Assembly: GCA_023954495.1 (NCBI GenBank)
Contig: JAMLIA010000010.1
Span: forward strand, 1-60,780
DNA from: Thermomicrobiales bacterium
Lineage (GTDB): Bacteria; Chloroflexota; Chloroflexia; Thermomicrobiales; CFX8
DNA: 60,780 nt
Direction: 5' to 3'
Part shown: positions 1 through 9,820 of the stretch, piece by piece
Position numbering within the stretch: position 1 is the first letter of the stretch
How the letters are laid out: the number at the start of each line of letters is the position of its first letter
Position numbers and translations under genes: made by a program
The notes under the pieces: generated by a model
Database searches by the model: none
What the model was told of the DNA's origin: nothing
What the model saw: only the letters and a program-made list of their open reading frames with translations

Positions 1-475
1 AGAGGGTGCCGGTTTCCTGATCGCGATGGGTGTGTTCGACCGCTCGCGCCCGATGATCGCCGCGATTGCGGTTGGCGTCATCCAGCGCTGTCTGGACGAA
101 TCGATCGCCTACGCGATGGAGCGCCAGACGATGGGACAGCCAATCATCCAGCACCAGTCGGTCGGCGACAAGATCGCGCAGATGGCGGTGCGCGCCGAGG
201 CGGCACGGTTGCTGACCTACCAGTCTGCCGCGCGCTACGACGCCGGAGAACGCAACACGCTGGAGTCGGCGTACGCCAAGGTGTTCGGTGCGGACAGCGC
301 AATGTGGGCGGCGACAGAGGCGGTGCAGGTCTTTGGCGGCAACGGCTATTCCGAAGAGTTCCCGGTCGCCAAGCTATTCCGTGACGCGAAGTTGCTGCAG
401 ATCTACGAGGGCACCAGCGAGATTCAGCATCACGTCATTCGCCGCGAGCTGATTCGCGCGCGCACGACGAAATGA
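1..475 (+). CDS. Acyl-CoA dehydrogenase, C-terminal part (cut by window edge)
   Basis: The reading frame is open from the first bases of the window, so the N-terminus lies outside; about 157 residues remain. This is the C-terminal helical domain of an FAD-dependent acyl-CoA dehydrogenase, which makes trans-2-enoyl-CoA in the first step of beta-oxidation. Visible family features are FGGNGYSEEFPVAKLFRDAK and, near the end, QIYEGTSEIQ, whose Glu is the catalytic base position in medium- and short-chain enzymes. The gene is followed after about 170 bases by a fadN-like gene and a thiolase, as in the Bacillus fadNAE set but in a different order, which supports a role in fatty-acid degradation. Chain-length specificity cannot be read from this fragment. 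Confidence 0.93.
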   Translation, partial: EGAGFLIAMGVFDRSRPMIAAIAVGVIQRCLDESIAYAMERQTMGQPIIQHQSVGDKIAQMAVRAEAARLLTYQSAARYDAGERNTLESAYAKVFGADSAMWAATEAVQVFGGNGYSEEFPVAKLFRDAKLLQIYEGTSEIQHHVIRRELIRARTTK

Positions 476-647
476 CGTGATTCACATAGGCGTTCTGCCA
501 AACCGTGCAGTACTATAGACCTACCTTTCTTCGAGAGTGATCGTGGCGGAAGACGCGATTCGCGGTGGCTCTGCCGCGCGATGACACGCCAGCGATCCGC
601 GACGATCCGGCCAGAGCGCCACATGTGGCGCGGACGGAGAGTTCGCC
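476..647 (+). promoter_or_regulatory. Spacer in front of the fadN-like gene; possible -10
   Basis: These 172 bases separate the acyl-CoA dehydrogenase from the fadN-like gene. A TATAGA hexamer at 514-519 could be a -10 element, but no good -35 sits at the right distance. I see no clear FadR-type palindrome. A GGAGAG ribosome-binding site lies just before the ATG at 648. The downstream genes may have their own promoter here or be read through from upstream. Confidence 0.25.
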
Positions 648-2954
648 ATGCGGATCAGGTCGATCGGCGTCGTCGGCGCAGGGACGATGGGTGGTGGTAT
701 CGCCGCGTTGGCGGCGTCGGTCGGCATTCCGGTCGTGCTGCTCGATGTCGCCGGAAATCGCGATCGCAACGAGCCGGCTAAGCGCGGCCTCGATCGGGCA
801 CTGAAATCTCGCCCGCCGTCGTTCCTGGATGCACGCAGCGCGCGGCTGATCACACTCGGCAACATCGAGGACGACCTGCCCTTGCTGGCAGGCTGCGACT
901 GGATCATCGAAGCGGTCGTCGAGCAGCCCGGGCCGAAACGCGCGCTCTATGCACAGCTTGAGCCGCTGCTGGGCGCAGACACGATCATCTCCTCGAACAC
1001 GTCCGGCATCCCGATGCAGGTGCTGACCGAAGGCCGCAGTCCGGCGTTCCGCAAGCGCTTCTTCGGCACTCACTTCTTCAATCCACCGCGCTACCTGCAC
1101 TTGCTGGAGATCATCCCCGGACCGGAGACCGACCCGGTCATCATCGAGACGGTCGAGCAGTTCGCCGATGTCGTGCTTGGCAAGGGCACGGTGCGGGCAA
1201 AGGACGTGCCCGGCTTCATCGGCAACCGACTCGGCGTCTACGGGATGCTGCAGGCGATCCGGCTGATGGAGCAGACCGGCCTGTCGATTGACGAGGTCGA
1301 CGCGCTGACTGGCCCGCTCATTGGCCGTCCGCGGTCGGCCACGTTCCGCACTGCCGACCTGACCGGACTGGATATTCTGCTGCATGTCGCCGACGGACTC
1401 TCCGAGGCGACCGGCGAAGACTACGGCTTGCCGGACTGGGTGCGCGCGCTCGTCGCTGACGGGCGGCTGGGTGAAAAGAGTGGGGCTGGCTTCTACAAGC
1501 GTGTCGGTCGCGACATCCTGACGCTCAACCCAACGACGATGGACTATGAACCGCGTGCGGCGGTCGAGTCGCCGGAGCTGGGGGCACTCGCTCGTCGACC
1601 GCTGGCGGAGCGCTTGCGCGGTGCGCTGGATCTGCCCGGCGCGCACGGCGAGTTCCTGCGATCCCTGTTCTTCACCACGAGCCATCAGACGCTGACGCTC
1701 ACGCCGCAGATCGCCTGGGATGTCCCGTCGGTCGATCACGCGCTGGAGTGGGGCTTCGCCTGGGAGATGGGTCCATTCCGGCAGATGGACGCCGTCGGGC
1801 TGGATGTCGTTCGCGACGGCCTGCGGAGTGCGGGGCTGGATGAGCCGACGCTGTTGCGCACTGCGGGCGAGCGCTTTTATGACGATGCTGACGGGTTGCC
1901 GTCGGCGCGAGCGCTGGATGGCACGCTACAGCCGCTGCGTGATCGCCCCGGTGTTGTGAGCCTGCCGACACGCAAGTCTGAAGGCCGCACGCTCATCGCA
2001 GGTGACGATGCGTCGGTGATCGATCTGGGCGATGGCGTGGCGATGCTGGAACTGCACTCCAGGCTGAACACGCTCGGCGAGCGGACGTTCTCGATCCTGC
2101 GGCAGGCGCTGGAGCTGGTCGACCAGCAGGGCTATGTCGGCCTGGTGATCGGCAGCGATGATGCGCGCGCGTTTTCGGCCGGCGCGAATCTGAACCAGAT
2201 CGCCAGCCTGGCCCGTGAGGGGGACTGGGCCGCAGCCGAACGTGATGTGGACACATTCCAGCAGGCCACGATGAGCCTGCGGCGTGCGCCGTTCCCGGTT
2301 GTGGCGGCGGCCTTTGGGTTGGCGCTCGGTGGTGGGGCCGAGGTCGCGATGCACAGCGACCATGTCCAGGCTGCCGCCGAGCTGAACATCGGCCTCGTCG
2401 AGGTCGGCGTTGGGCTGATACCGGCTGGTGGCGGGACGAAGGAGCTGTTGGTCCGCTTCACCCAGGAGCTTGAGCCATACATCGAAGCTGATCCGTTCGA
2501 GGCGGTCCGCCGCGCGTTCATGCCGATTGCGCTGGCGCAGACCAGCCAGAGCGCACACGAAGCGCGAGCGATCGGGTTTCTCCGTCCACACGACCGCATC
2601 ACGATGAATCGCGACCGACTGATCGGCGATGCTAAAGCGGCGGTGCTGGCGCTCGCGCCGGGCTACGTTGCCCCAGTCGATCGACGCATTCGGGCGCTGG
2701 GGCAGGAGGCGCTGGGCAATCTGCGCATGGCGCTCTGGACGTTCCGCGAGGCCGGGCAGGCCAGCGACCACGACGTGATCATTGGCGAGAAGCTAGCCTG
2801 GGTGCTGGCGGCCGGAGACGGACCGCCACGCGAGGTCAGCGAGCAGGATCTGCTCGACTTCGAGCGCGAGGCGTTCCTCAGTCTGCTCGGCACCCAGAAG
2901 ACGCAACAACGCATCGACCATATGCTGCAGACCGGCAAACCGCTCCGCAACTGA
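648..2954 (+). CDS. fadN: 3-hydroxyacyl-CoA dehydrogenase / enoyl-CoA hydratase fusion (FadN-like)
   Basis: The 768-residue protein should hydrate enoyl-CoA and oxidise 3-hydroxyacyl-CoA with NAD, steps two and three of beta-oxidation. The domain order is dehydrogenase first, hydratase last, as in Bacillus FadN and opposite to E. coli FadB. The NAD-binding loop GVVGAGTMGGG lies at about residues 7-17. FGTHFFNPPRYLHLLEI carries the dehydrogenase His and motif. The C-terminal crotonase part starts near residue 460 and shows FSAGANLNQI plus both expected Glu positions, in GGGAEVA and LVEVGVGLIPAGGG. The start has GGAGAG six bases upstream. The thiolase gene follows after 18 bases, so the two are surely co-transcribed and likely form a complex. 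Confidence 0.93.
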   Translation: MRIRSIGVVGAGTMGGGIAALAASVGIPVVLLDVAGNRDRNEPAKRGLDRALKSRPPSFLDARSARLITLGNIEDDLPLLAGCDWIIEAVVEQPGPKRALYAQLEPLLGADTIISSNTSGIPMQVLTEGRSPAFRKRFFGTHFFNPPRYLHLLEIIPGPETDPVIIETVEQFADVVLGKGTVRAKDVPGFIGNRLGVYGMLQAIRLMEQTGLSIDEVDALTGPLIGRPRSATFRTADLTGLDILLHVADGLSEATGEDYGLPDWVRALVADGRLGEKSGAGFYKRVGRDILTLNPTTMDYEPRAAVESPELGALARRPLAERLRGALDLPGAHGEFLRSLFFTTSHQTLTLTPQIAWDVPSVDHALEWGFAWEMGPFRQMDAVGLDVVRDGLRSAGLDEPTLLRTAGERFYDDADGLPSARALDGTLQPLRDRPGVVSLPTRKSEGRTLIAGDDASVIDLGDGVAMLELHSRLNTLGERTFSILRQALELVDQQGYVGLVIGSDDARAFSAGANLNQIASLAREGDWAAAERDVDTFQQATMSLRRAPFPVVAAAFGLALGGGAEVAMHSDHVQAAAELNIGLVEVGVGLIPAGGGTKELLVRFTQELEPYIEADPFEAVRRAFMPIALAQTSQSAHEARAIGFLRPHDRITMNRDRLIGDAKAAVLALAPGYVAPVDRRIRALGQEALGNLRMALWTFREAGQASDHDVIIGEKLAWVLAAGDGPPREVSEQDLLDFEREAFLSLLGTQKTQQRIDHMLQTGKPLRN

Positions 2955-2972
2955 GAAAGCAGGGAGACACCA

Positions 2973-4145
2973 ATGCGCGAGGCAGTCATCGTCAGTGCAA
3001 TGCGCAGTCCGACGGCGCGCGGGAAAGCCGACGGCGCTCTGGCCGGCGTCCACCCGGTCGAGCTCTCGGCGACGGTCATGCGCGCTGCCGTCGAGCAGGC
3101 TGGTGTCGCACCAGCCGACGTCGAGGATGTGGTCTGGGGCTGCGCGATGCCGGAGGCGGCACAGGGCCTCAACATCGCCCGTTTGGCGCTGTTGCGGGCC
3201 GGCATGCCGGTCGAGACGTCTGGCACGACCGTCAATCGATTCTGCTCGTCCGGGCTGCAAACGATCGCAATGGGTGCGCAGGCGATCATGACCGAAATGG
3301 CTGATGTGGTGCTGGCTGGTGGCGTCGAGATGATGAGCCAGGTGCCAATGACCGGCTACCACACGCGCATCAATCCCGAAGACATCGAGAGCTACATCGG
3401 CATGGGTTACACCGCCGAGCGCGTGGCCCAGCGCTGGGGCATCACCCGCGCGCAGCAGGACGAATACGCGTACAACAGCCAGCGCAAGGCTGCCGAAGCC
3501 TGGCAGCGTGACGCCTTCGCCGACGAGATCGTCACCGTACCGGTGCAGCGGATCGTCTGGCATGGCGCAGAGCGTGAGATCGAGGACGAGCCGGTGCGCC
3601 GCGACGAGACGATGCGGCCGGAAACGACGGTCGAGGGTTTGGCAAAGCTGCGGCCAGCGTTCAAGGCCAACGGCTCGGTGACTGCCGGCAACGCCAGCCC
3701 GTTTAGCGACGGTTCGGCGGCGGTTCTGCTAATGAGTCGGGAGGACGCCGAGGCGCGCGGCCTGACGCCGCTGGCGCGTTTCGTCAGCTTCGCGACCGCC
3801 GGTGTCGATCCGGACATCATGGGCATCGGGCCGGCGAAGGCGGTGCCGAAGCTGCTCGATCGGCTGGGCATGTCGCTGGACGACATCGACCTGATCGAAT
3901 TCAACGAAGCCTTCGCCGCTCAGGTGCTGGCAGTGATTCAGGAGATCAACCTGCCTGAGGAGAAGATCAACGTCAACGGCGGCGCAATCGCGCTCGGTCA
4001 TCCGCTCGGCGCGACCGGCGCGAAGCTGACGGCCAGCCTGATCCACGAGCTGCGGCGGCGCGGCGGCGGCAATGGGCTGGTGACGATGTGCGTCGGCGGC
4101 GGGATGGGTGCTGCCGCGGTTCTCGAGGTCTACGGGGCTGACTGA
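2973..4145 (+). CDS. fadA: Acetyl-CoA acyltransferase (thiolase)
   Basis: The 390-residue thiolase cleaves 3-ketoacyl-CoA with CoA in the last step of beta-oxidation. The nucleophile Cys is residue 91 in NRFCSSG. The conserved His lies in [15 protein letters not shown] and the second active-site Cys in [10 protein letters not shown] near the C-terminus. The length is normal for the family. Its position directly after the hydratase/dehydrogenase gene favours a degradative (FadA) role over a biosynthetic acetoacetyl-CoA thiolase. The ribosome-binding site AGGGAGA precedes the ATG. Confidence 0.94.
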   Translation: MREAVIVSAMRSPTARGKADGALAGVHPVELSATVMRAAVEQAGVAPADVEDVVWGCAMPEAAQGLNIARLALLRAGMPVETSGTTVNRFCSSGLQTIAMGAQAIMTEMADVVLAGGVEMMSQVPMTGYHTRINPEDIESYIGMGYTAERVAQRWGITRAQQDEYAYNSQRKAAEAWQRDAFADEIVTVPVQRIVWHGAEREIEDEPVRRDETMRPETTVEGLAKLRPAFKANGSVTAGNASPFSDGSAAVLLMSREDAEARGLTPLARFVSFATAGVDPDIMGIGPAKAVPKLLDRLGMSLDDIDLIEFNEAFAAQVLAVIQEINLPEEKINVNGGAIALGHPLGATGAKLTASLIHELRRRGGGNGLVTMCVGGGMGAAAVLEVYGAD

Positions 4146-4196
4146 ATCTCGCTCTCGCATGCAATCTCGATGTGCGATGTATCAGCAGGGAGGCTC

Positions 4197-5825
4197 ATGA
4201 TGCACGGTCTGATGATGGACTACCAGCTCACCCTCGATGCGATTCTCCGGCGGGCGGAAACGTTCTTCGCGCATAAGGAGATCGTCACCCGCATGCCGGA
4301 CCGCGACTTGCATCGATATACCTATGCCGACTTTGTGGGCCGCGCCAAGCAGCTCGCCATGGCGCTCGCCGAGTTGGGCGTTCAGCCGGGCGACCGCGTG
4401 GCGACGCTCGCCTGGAATCACTACCAGCACCTCGAAGCCTATTTCGGCATCCCGATCATGGGCGGCGTGCTGCATACGCTGAACCTGCGCCTGCCGCCAG
4501 AAGATCTCGTCTACATCGTTAACCACGCGGACGACCGTGTCCTGATCGTCGATCAGGCGCTGCTGCCGCTCGTCGAGCGCATTCGCAGCAACAGCAACAT
4601 CGAGCACGTCATCGTCATTGCGCCGGATGGCAGCGCGCCGGAGGGGATGACGAACTACGAGGACTTCATCGCCGGCCACGATGCGGCGGACTTCCGCCAG
4701 CCGGAGATCGACGAGGGCCAGGCGGCTGCGATGTGCTACAGCTCTGGCACGACCGGGCGGCCGAAGGGTGCGGTCTACTCGCACCGCGCACTGGCGCTGC
4801 ATTCGTTGGCATCCGCTGCGGCGGACACTTGCGGCGTTCAGGAGCGCGATGTCGTCCTTCCGGTCGTGCCGATGTTCCATGTCAATGCCTGGGGATTGCC
4901 ATTCACTTCAACGATGGTCGGCGCAACGCAGGTGATGCCCGGCCCGTTCCTCGATGCCCAGAGTCTGCTGGAGCTGTACCAGAGTGAGCGCGTCACCCTG
5001 ACCGCCGGTGTGCCGACGATCTGGCTGGGCCTTTTGCAGACGCTCGACAAGGACCCCGACGCCTGGGATCTCAGCAGCATGCGGACGCTGCTGGTCGGTG
5101 GACAGGCCGCGCCGAAGAGCATGATCCAGGGGTTCCGCGATCGCCACGGGCTGGAAGTTGTCCATGCCTGGGGCATGACCGAGACGACGCCGCTTGGCAG
5201 CGTTGCGATCCTCACCTCGGACATGGAGGATCTGCCGATCGCCGAGCAGGACAACTTCCGCGCCAAGCAGGGTCGCCCTGTCCCGTTCGTCGAGATTCGC
5301 GCCAGCGGCGAGGACGGTCTGGTGCCGTGGGACGGCAAAACGATGGGCGAGCTGGAGGTGCGCGGGCCGTGGATCGCCGGTCACTACTACGACAACCCGG
5401 ACGCGGAGGTGTCGTTCACCGAAGATGGCTGGTTCCGCACCGGCGACATCGTCTCCATTGATGCCCATGGCTTCATCCAGATTCAGGATCGCGCCAAGGA
5501 CGTCGTCAAGTCGGGCGGCGAGTGGATCAGCTCGGTGGCGCTGGAGAACGCGCTGATGGGCCACCCGGCCATCGTCGAGGCGGCGGCGTTCGCCGTGCCG
5601 CATCCGCGCTGGCTGGAGCGCCCGATGGCGGTTGTCGTCCTGCGCGATGGCGTGTCGGTCGATGCCGAAGAGCTACAAACCTATCTGGCCGAACAGTTCC
5701 CGAAGTGGTGGTTGCCGGACCGCATTGATGTCGTGGATGCTATCCCGCGCACCTCGACCGGCAAGTTTCAGAAGTCGGTGCTGCGCGAGCAGTACGCGGA
5801 TGCGTATGGCGGAGGAGTGAGCTAG
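4197..5825 (+). CDS. Long-chain fatty-acid-CoA ligase
   Basis: This 542-residue member of the acyl-CoA synthetase (AMP-binding) family activates fatty acids with ATP and CoA and so feeds the operon upstream. Visible motifs are the phosphate-binding [13 protein letters not shown], the AWGMTETTP motif, WFRTGDI, and the hinge [15 protein letters not shown]. The catalytic Lys is in [12 protein letters not shown] near the C-terminus. An in-frame ATG at 4170 exists, but GGGAGG at 4188-4193 serves the ATGs at 4197/4200, so I start there. It is the last gene of the beta-oxidation operon and ends 40 bases before a convergent gene. The exact substrate (long- or medium-chain) is inferred. Confidence 0.9.
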   Translation: MMHGLMMDYQLTLDAILRRAETFFAHKEIVTRMPDRDLHRYTYADFVGRAKQLAMALAELGVQPGDRVATLAWNHYQHLEAYFGIPIMGGVLHTLNLRLPPEDLVYIVNHADDRVLIVDQALLPLVERIRSNSNIEHVIVIAPDGSAPEGMTNYEDFIAGHDAADFRQPEIDEGQAAAMCYSSGTTGRPKGAVYSHRALALHSLASAAADTCGVQERDVVLPVVPMFHVNAWGLPFTSTMVGATQVMPGPFLDAQSLLELYQSERVTLTAGVPTIWLGLLQTLDKDPDAWDLSSMRTLLVGGQAAPKSMIQGFRDRHGLEVVHAWGMTETTPLGSVAILTSDMEDLPIAEQDNFRAKQGRPVPFVEIRASGEDGLVPWDGKTMGELEVRGPWIAGHYYDNPDAEVSFTEDGWFRTGDIVSIDAHGFIQIQDRAKDVVKSGGEWISSVALENALMGHPAIVEAAAFAVPHPRWLERPMAVVVLRDGVSVDAEELQTYLAEQFPKWWLPDRIDVVDAIPRTSTGKFQKSVLREQYADAYGGGVS

Positions 5826-5865
5826 AGCGCTGCGCCGGTGCCGAATACGCACCTTTGTGAGCGGG

Positions 5866-6645
5866 CTACTCGTCGTCAGTCGGCGCTGACATCGCGTGGC
5901 CCCAGGTGCGGCCCTCGGCGGCGAGGGCCATCTTGCGTTCTGCCCAGTAGCGGTTCGTACGGTAGAGGCTCTCGAACGTGCCCGCGTCGCTCCAGAAGCC
6001 ATCGAGCTCGACCCAGCGGAGCTGCCCGGCGTTGAGGTAGAAGTTGTTGACGTCGGTGATCTCCAGCTCGCCACGGTCGGAAGGCTCGAGCTGACGGATC
6101 AGATCGAACACCTGCTCGTCGAAAATGTAGAGGCCGGTGACCGCGAAGTTGCTTCGCGGGTTCCGCGGCTTCTCCTCGATGGTAATGATGCGCTGCGGGT
6201 CGGCTTCGTCGAACACCGGGCAGCCGAAGCGTTGCGGATCGGGCACGGTCTTGAGGAACAGCAGTGCGCCGCCGTCGAACTCCTCGACGGCCGGCCGGAT
6301 GTCGGCGTCGGTCGTGTTGTCGCCGAGAATGACGCAGATCGGCTCGCCGTCGGCGAACTCCTCGCAGAGCCCGAGCGCCTCAGCGATGCCACCTTCGTTC
6401 TCCTGATAGGTGTATTCCAGATGGCGGACGCCGAACTTCCTGCCTGTCTGAAGGACCGGCAGGAAGTGCCCGGCATGTGGGCCACCGGTCACGACCATGA
6501 TCTCGTCGACCCCGGCCGAGACGAGTGTCGTGATCGGGTAGTAGACCATTGGCTGGTCGTAGACCGGCAGGAGATGCTTGTTGGTTGCGTGCGTCAGTGG
6601 GTAGAGCCGGCTGCCGAGTCCGCCGGCAAGGATGATCCCTTTCAC
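5866..6645 (-). CDS. Glucose-1-phosphate thymidylyltransferase-type nucleotidyltransferase
   Basis: This 259-residue sugar-phosphate nucleotidyltransferase resembles RmlA/RfbA, which makes dTDP-glucose from glucose-1-phosphate and dTTP. The N-terminus shows GIILAGGLGSRLYPLT followed by NKHLLPVYDQPMVYYPI, the nucleotide- and sugar-phosphate-binding signature. VILGDNTTD carries the metal-binding Asp, and IEEKPRNPRSN and FWSDAGTFESL also fit. It is shorter than typical 290-residue RmlA and lacks the usual C-terminal extension, so it belongs to the short branch. The start is GTG with GGGAGG six bases upstream. No other rml genes adjoin it, so the product may serve surface polysaccharide genes elsewhere. 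Confidence 0.88.
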   Translation of the reverse strand: MKGIILAGGLGSRLYPLTHATNKHLLPVYDQPMVYYPITTLVSAGVDEIMVVTGGPHAGHFLPVLQTGRKFGVRHLEYTYQENEGGIAEALGLCEEFADGEPICVILGDNTTDADIRPAVEEFDGGALLFLKTVPDPQRFGCPVFDEADPQRIITIEEKPRNPRSNFAVTGLYIFDEQVFDLIRQLEPSDRGELEITDVNNFYLNAGQLRWVELDGFWSDAGTFESLYRTNRYWAERKMALAAEGRTWGHAMSAPTDDE

Positions 6646-6664
6646 CGTCGCCTCCCGTTATCTG

Positions 6665-6865
6665 TCAGCCACGCTCGACGCGGCGCACGAGTCGATAGCC
6701 ACCGTACGTTATCGCCAGACCGATCAGGACGCCGAGCAGCTGCTTCCAGCCGAATCCGGTGCCCGGTCGGCCCAGGGCCAGCGGGTCAGCAAAGAGCGAC
6801 GCAAGCAGGATGAGCACGCCAATGACCAGCACGGCGTAGGCGGCAAACGCTATCTGTTCGCGCAT
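6665..6865 (-). CDS. Small two-helix membrane protein
   Basis: A 66-residue protein with two hydrophobic helices, about residues 5-26 and 40-60, linked by a short loop and ending in a basic tail (RLVRRVERG). The frame continues up to an ATG at 6895 and beyond, but AGGGGG nine bases before the ATG at 6865 favours this shorter start. It ends 19 bases upstream of the nucleotidyltransferase gene on the same strand, so the two may share a transcript. I do not recognise the family and propose no function. Confidence 0.55.
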   Translation of the reverse strand: MREQIAFAAYAVLVIGVLILLASLFADPLALGRPGTGFGWKQLLGVLIGLAITYGGYRLVRRVERG

Positions 6866-7016
6866 CGCCTGGTGCCCCCTGTCTGCCGTTGTCATCAACG
6901 AAAAGCCGGACTCAGCGCCGGCCGGAGTATAGCACCGGCGTACGGCCGACCAGACGCAGCGACGCCCCCACCTGGCCGGCAGGGGCGTCGCTGACGAGGT
7001 GCGCGAGGCGCACGAG

Positions 7017-9077
7017 CTACTGGTTGATCTTGATGACCTGACCCATGCCCGGGACAACGCCGAAGTTCGAGATATAGATCGAATCGTCGGATCCGATTGC
7101 CATGCCGGTTGGCATGACCAGCCCGTTGGACATGATCGTCGTCTGCGTGCCGTCCGATGCAACCTTGACGAGCGCGCCGGTCATCGTTGATGGATCATCC
7201 GGGTTGACTGCCAGCAGACCGTTCTGGGCCATCTCCAGCACGTACATGTTGCCGTGGCTGTCGAAGGCGATGTCGAGGATGTTGGTGAAGCCTTCTGCCA
7301 CAACCGACATGTCGTCCGGCCCGGCGATGCGCCAGACGCGAGCGGCACCGACCTCGAACGGGAAGCCGGTCAGCTCACCGACGTAGTACGCACCGTCCGG
7401 TCCCTGAACGATACCGGTCGGGACGCCCTGCATCGGGATCTGAACACCATCCGGCAGGCCGAGGAACGGTGGGGCATCGACCATGCGGTCATCGATGACG
7501 CCCAGCGTCTCGAAGGTGGTGTTGTCGCCGTCCGGATGGACGTTGACAATGCCGTTCATACCGGAGTCAGCAACGACGAAGCCGCTCTCAGTCAGGACGA
7601 GCGAGAACGGGTTGGAGTCGATTGCGCCACCGTCGGGGTTCGCCGAGGACTCGTAGGCGGAAACGTCAGCGATGCTGTCCCACGTGCCATCGTCGTTGAT
7701 TGCCAGGATGGTGCCGAATTCACTCGCCGCGTCGCCAACCAGTGCTGGGCCGACGGCGTCGCGGTTCTCGGCCGACGTGCCGAGGCCGATGATGGTGTAG
7801 AGCTGTCCCATGTCACCGACGACGACGTCGTGCGGGCCCGTGACATCTTCACCGAAGTTAACCGATGGCAGGCCGGTCACGACCTGCTCCTGCGTGCCGT
7901 TGGCGACGCGAGTGATCGCGCCACTGGTGCCAGCGCAGACCGTCACGGCGTCGTCGCCTTCGCCGATGGTGGCGCAGGCATCGCCGGCAGTGCCTGCTTC
8001 GGCGACGTAGACCGCGCCATCACTGGCAACGGTCAGGCCGCGTGGGCCCTGCAGACCGGTGGCTACGACAGCGACCGTTGAGGCGGCTGCACGCAGCTTG
8101 ACGATCTGGCCCATGCCCGGCATGACGCCGAAGTTGGCGACGTAGATGCCGCCGTTGTTGATCGTCATCCCAGTCGGAGCGATCAGGCCGTTGTCAGCGA
8201 GGACAGTATGTGAGCCGTCGGCCTCGACGCGGACGACCGCGCCGGCGAATGCGGCAGGATCTTCCGAGCTCTCAGCAGCCAGTAGACCGCCGGATGCGAT
8301 CTCGAGCGCGTAGAGGTGGCCGAGGTCGTCGAAGCCGAGATCGACGAGATTGGTGAAGCCGGTAGCAGCGACCGTCATCTCGCCATCTTCAAGTGCATCG
8401 CCATCGCCGTCATTGTCAGCAACGCGCCAGATGCGCGCCGAGCCAACATTGAACGGGAATCCGGTGAGCTCACTGACGTAGAACGCGCCATCCGGTCCCT
8501 GGGCAACCGAGGTTGGCACAGCTTCCATCGGGATCTGCGCGCCCGGATCGAGGCCGAGGAACGGTGGGGCGTCAACCATTTGTGGCGGGAAGACGGCGAA
8601 CGTGGAAACGTCGCCCTCTGCGGTCACGCTCAGCACGGCATTTGCACCGGCGTCAGCAACCAGGAAGCCGCCATCGACCATCGTGAACCCGTACGGGTTC
8701 GTGTCGATCGCGCCGCCGTCAGGATTGGCGTCGACTTCGTAGCCGGAAACATCGGCTACTTCAGTCCAGGTGTTGGTGTCGGTATCGACCTTGAGAATCG
8801 CACCGAAGCCGTTGGCCTTGTCACCAGCGATCGGGCGAACCTGCGAAGGATCGGCACCAAGGCCGGTCAGGACGTAGATTGTTCCGTCCGGAGCGATCTG
8901 GATGTCGGCGACCGTGCCGGGCAGGCCGGAGGCGACCGTCGTGGCGGTGCCATCAACGACCTTGATGACGGATCCGGAGTTGGTGAAGCAGACCGTCAGG
9001 TCGTCGGCCGGGTCGCCAACCTGGAGGCAGTCATCCGGTGATGCGGCGTCCGGTGAGCCGGCGTCGGTCAGATACAT
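7017..9077 (-). CDS. ScyD/ScyE-like beta-propeller repeats (3' part of a frameshifted exported protein)
   Basis: The 686-residue frame holds two long homologous halves, each starting with a PRG-x3-DxxGxxY strand pair and containing GAIDxNP, MVDAPPFLGL and YVxELTGFPF. This matches the ScyD/ScyE family of exported propeller-like proteins. There is no signal peptide. The coding sense continues upstream as PRGIAFDAAGAMYL, in the frame of this gene, directly after the point where the 9068-9820 frame (ending in NDGLEL) stops making sense. The two are therefore best read as one gene of about 935 codons interrupted by a -1 shift near 9100-9120. The ATG at 9077 is only the first ATG after the break. 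The substrate or role is unknown; ScyD/E proteins were named from scytonemin loci, but no such pathway is visible here. Confidence 0.8.
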   Translation of the reverse strand: MYLTDAGSPDAASPDDCLQVGDPADDLTVCFTNSGSVIKVVDGTATTVASGLPGTVADIQIAPDGTIYVLTGLGADPSQVRPIAGDKANGFGAILKVDTDTNTWTEVADVSGYEVDANPDGGAIDTNPYGFTMVDGGFLVADAGANAVLSVTAEGDVSTFAVFPPQMVDAPPFLGLDPGAQIPMEAVPTSVAQGPDGAFYVSELTGFPFNVGSARIWRVADNDGDGDALEDGEMTVAATGFTNLVDLGFDDLGHLYALEIASGGLLAAESSEDPAAFAGAVVRVEADGSHTVLADNGLIAPTGMTINNGGIYVANFGVMPGMGQIVKLRAAASTVAVVATGLQGPRGLTVASDGAVYVAEAGTAGDACATIGEGDDAVTVCAGTSGAITRVANGTQEQVVTGLPSVNFGEDVTGPHDVVVGDMGQLYTIIGLGTSAENRDAVGPALVGDAASEFGTILAINDDGTWDSIADVSAYESSANPDGGAIDSNPFSLVLTESGFVVADSGMNGIVNVHPDGDNTTFETLGVIDDRMVDAPPFLGLPDGVQIPMQGVPTGIVQGPDGAYYVGELTGFPFEVGAARVWRIAGPDDMSVVAEGFTNILDIAFDSHGNMYVLEMAQNGLLAVNPDDPSTMTGALVKVASDGTQTTIMSNGLVMPTGMAIGSDDSIYISNFGVVPGMGQVIKINQ

Positions 9078-9820
9078 CGCGCCAGCGGCGTCGAATGCGA
9101 TGCCGCGCGGCGAAGTTCCAGGCCGTCGTTGACGACATCGAACTGCGGCGTCATCGACTCAAGCAGCTCGGCACCGACGCGGCGGAGGAGCACCTTGTAC
9201 TGATCGTCATTGTTCGGGTGGTATTCGAACACCGCGCGCTCGAACCACTGGGTCAGCACGGTGTCGCCGTCGCTGTTGGTCTCCATGTCCGGCTCCGAAA
9301 TCGGATAGCCGAAGAGGAGCAGTGACTCGCGGAGGGAAATGCCCTCATCGCCGAAGTCGAGGCCGTGGCTGGACCAGTAGCCGATGAACTCTGGTGCGAT
9401 GGCGTGACCAGTTGTCTCGAAGAAGTTGTCGGAGCTCGGATCGGCCTGTGGGAAGGTCATCCAGTCGCGACCCTGCATGTCGAGAGTCTGGGCGCCGAGG
9501 CGTCCGAAGAGAACGTTATAGACAGTACCCGCATTCTCTGGATGCAACTCGAAGCGCTGGCGCTCGAAGTACTGCACCAGAAGGGTCTGCCCGGTGTCCG
9601 GGTTGACCTCATCGTGGGCGTCTGTTAGCGGATAGCCGAAGACCGGCAGTCCACCGTTGGCATTCCAGAAGTCGAGAAACTCATCGCAAATGCTGAAGCC
9701 GGTGACGTCGAACATCTCACACGAGTCGTCCGTCGAACCTTCTTCTGCGGCAGCTGCGAAAGGAACGAGCAAGCTCAACAGCGAAATTGCTGCAACGATG
9801 GTGGCGAACTTGCGCACCAT
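9068..9820 (-). CDS. Exported protein with tandem YFER-type modules (5' part of a frameshifted gene)
   Basis: A signal peptide covers residues 1-24 (hydrophobic core, AAA-E cleavage). Two copies of a roughly 100-residue module follow. Each has FW-x-NGGLPVFGYPLTD or its variant, then LVQYFERQRFELHPEN, then LLRRVGAELLE. The same module occurs at the C-terminus of the 27.7-30.3 kb protein and in distant form at 14.7-16.7 kb. The last 14 residues are out of frame with the ScyD-like part that should follow; see the downstream entry. The ATG has AAAGGACA upstream. The protein is predicted to act outside the membrane; its ligand is unknown. Confidence 0.82.
   Translation of the reverse strand: MVRKFATIVAAISLLSLLVPFAAAAEEGSTDDSCEMFDVTGFSICDEFLDFWNANGGLPVFGYPLTDAHDEVNPDTGQTLLVQYFERQRFELHPENAGTVYNVLFGRLGAQTLDMQGRDWMTFPQADPSSDNFFETTGHAIAPEFIGYWSSHGLDFGDEGISLRESLLLFGYPISEPDMETNSDGDTVLTQWFERAVFEYHPNNDDQYKVLLRRVGAELLESMTPQFDVVNDGLELRRAASHSTPLARCI

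Noticed and set aside
513-1739. 408-codon minus-strand frame
   Set aside because: It lies opposite the fadN-like gene and has Arg/His/Gln-rich shadow composition.
9100-9125. Programmed ribosomal frameshift between the module and ScyD parts
   Set aside because: No slippery heptamer, stimulatory hairpin or upstream Shine-Dalgarno-like element is visible at the junction.
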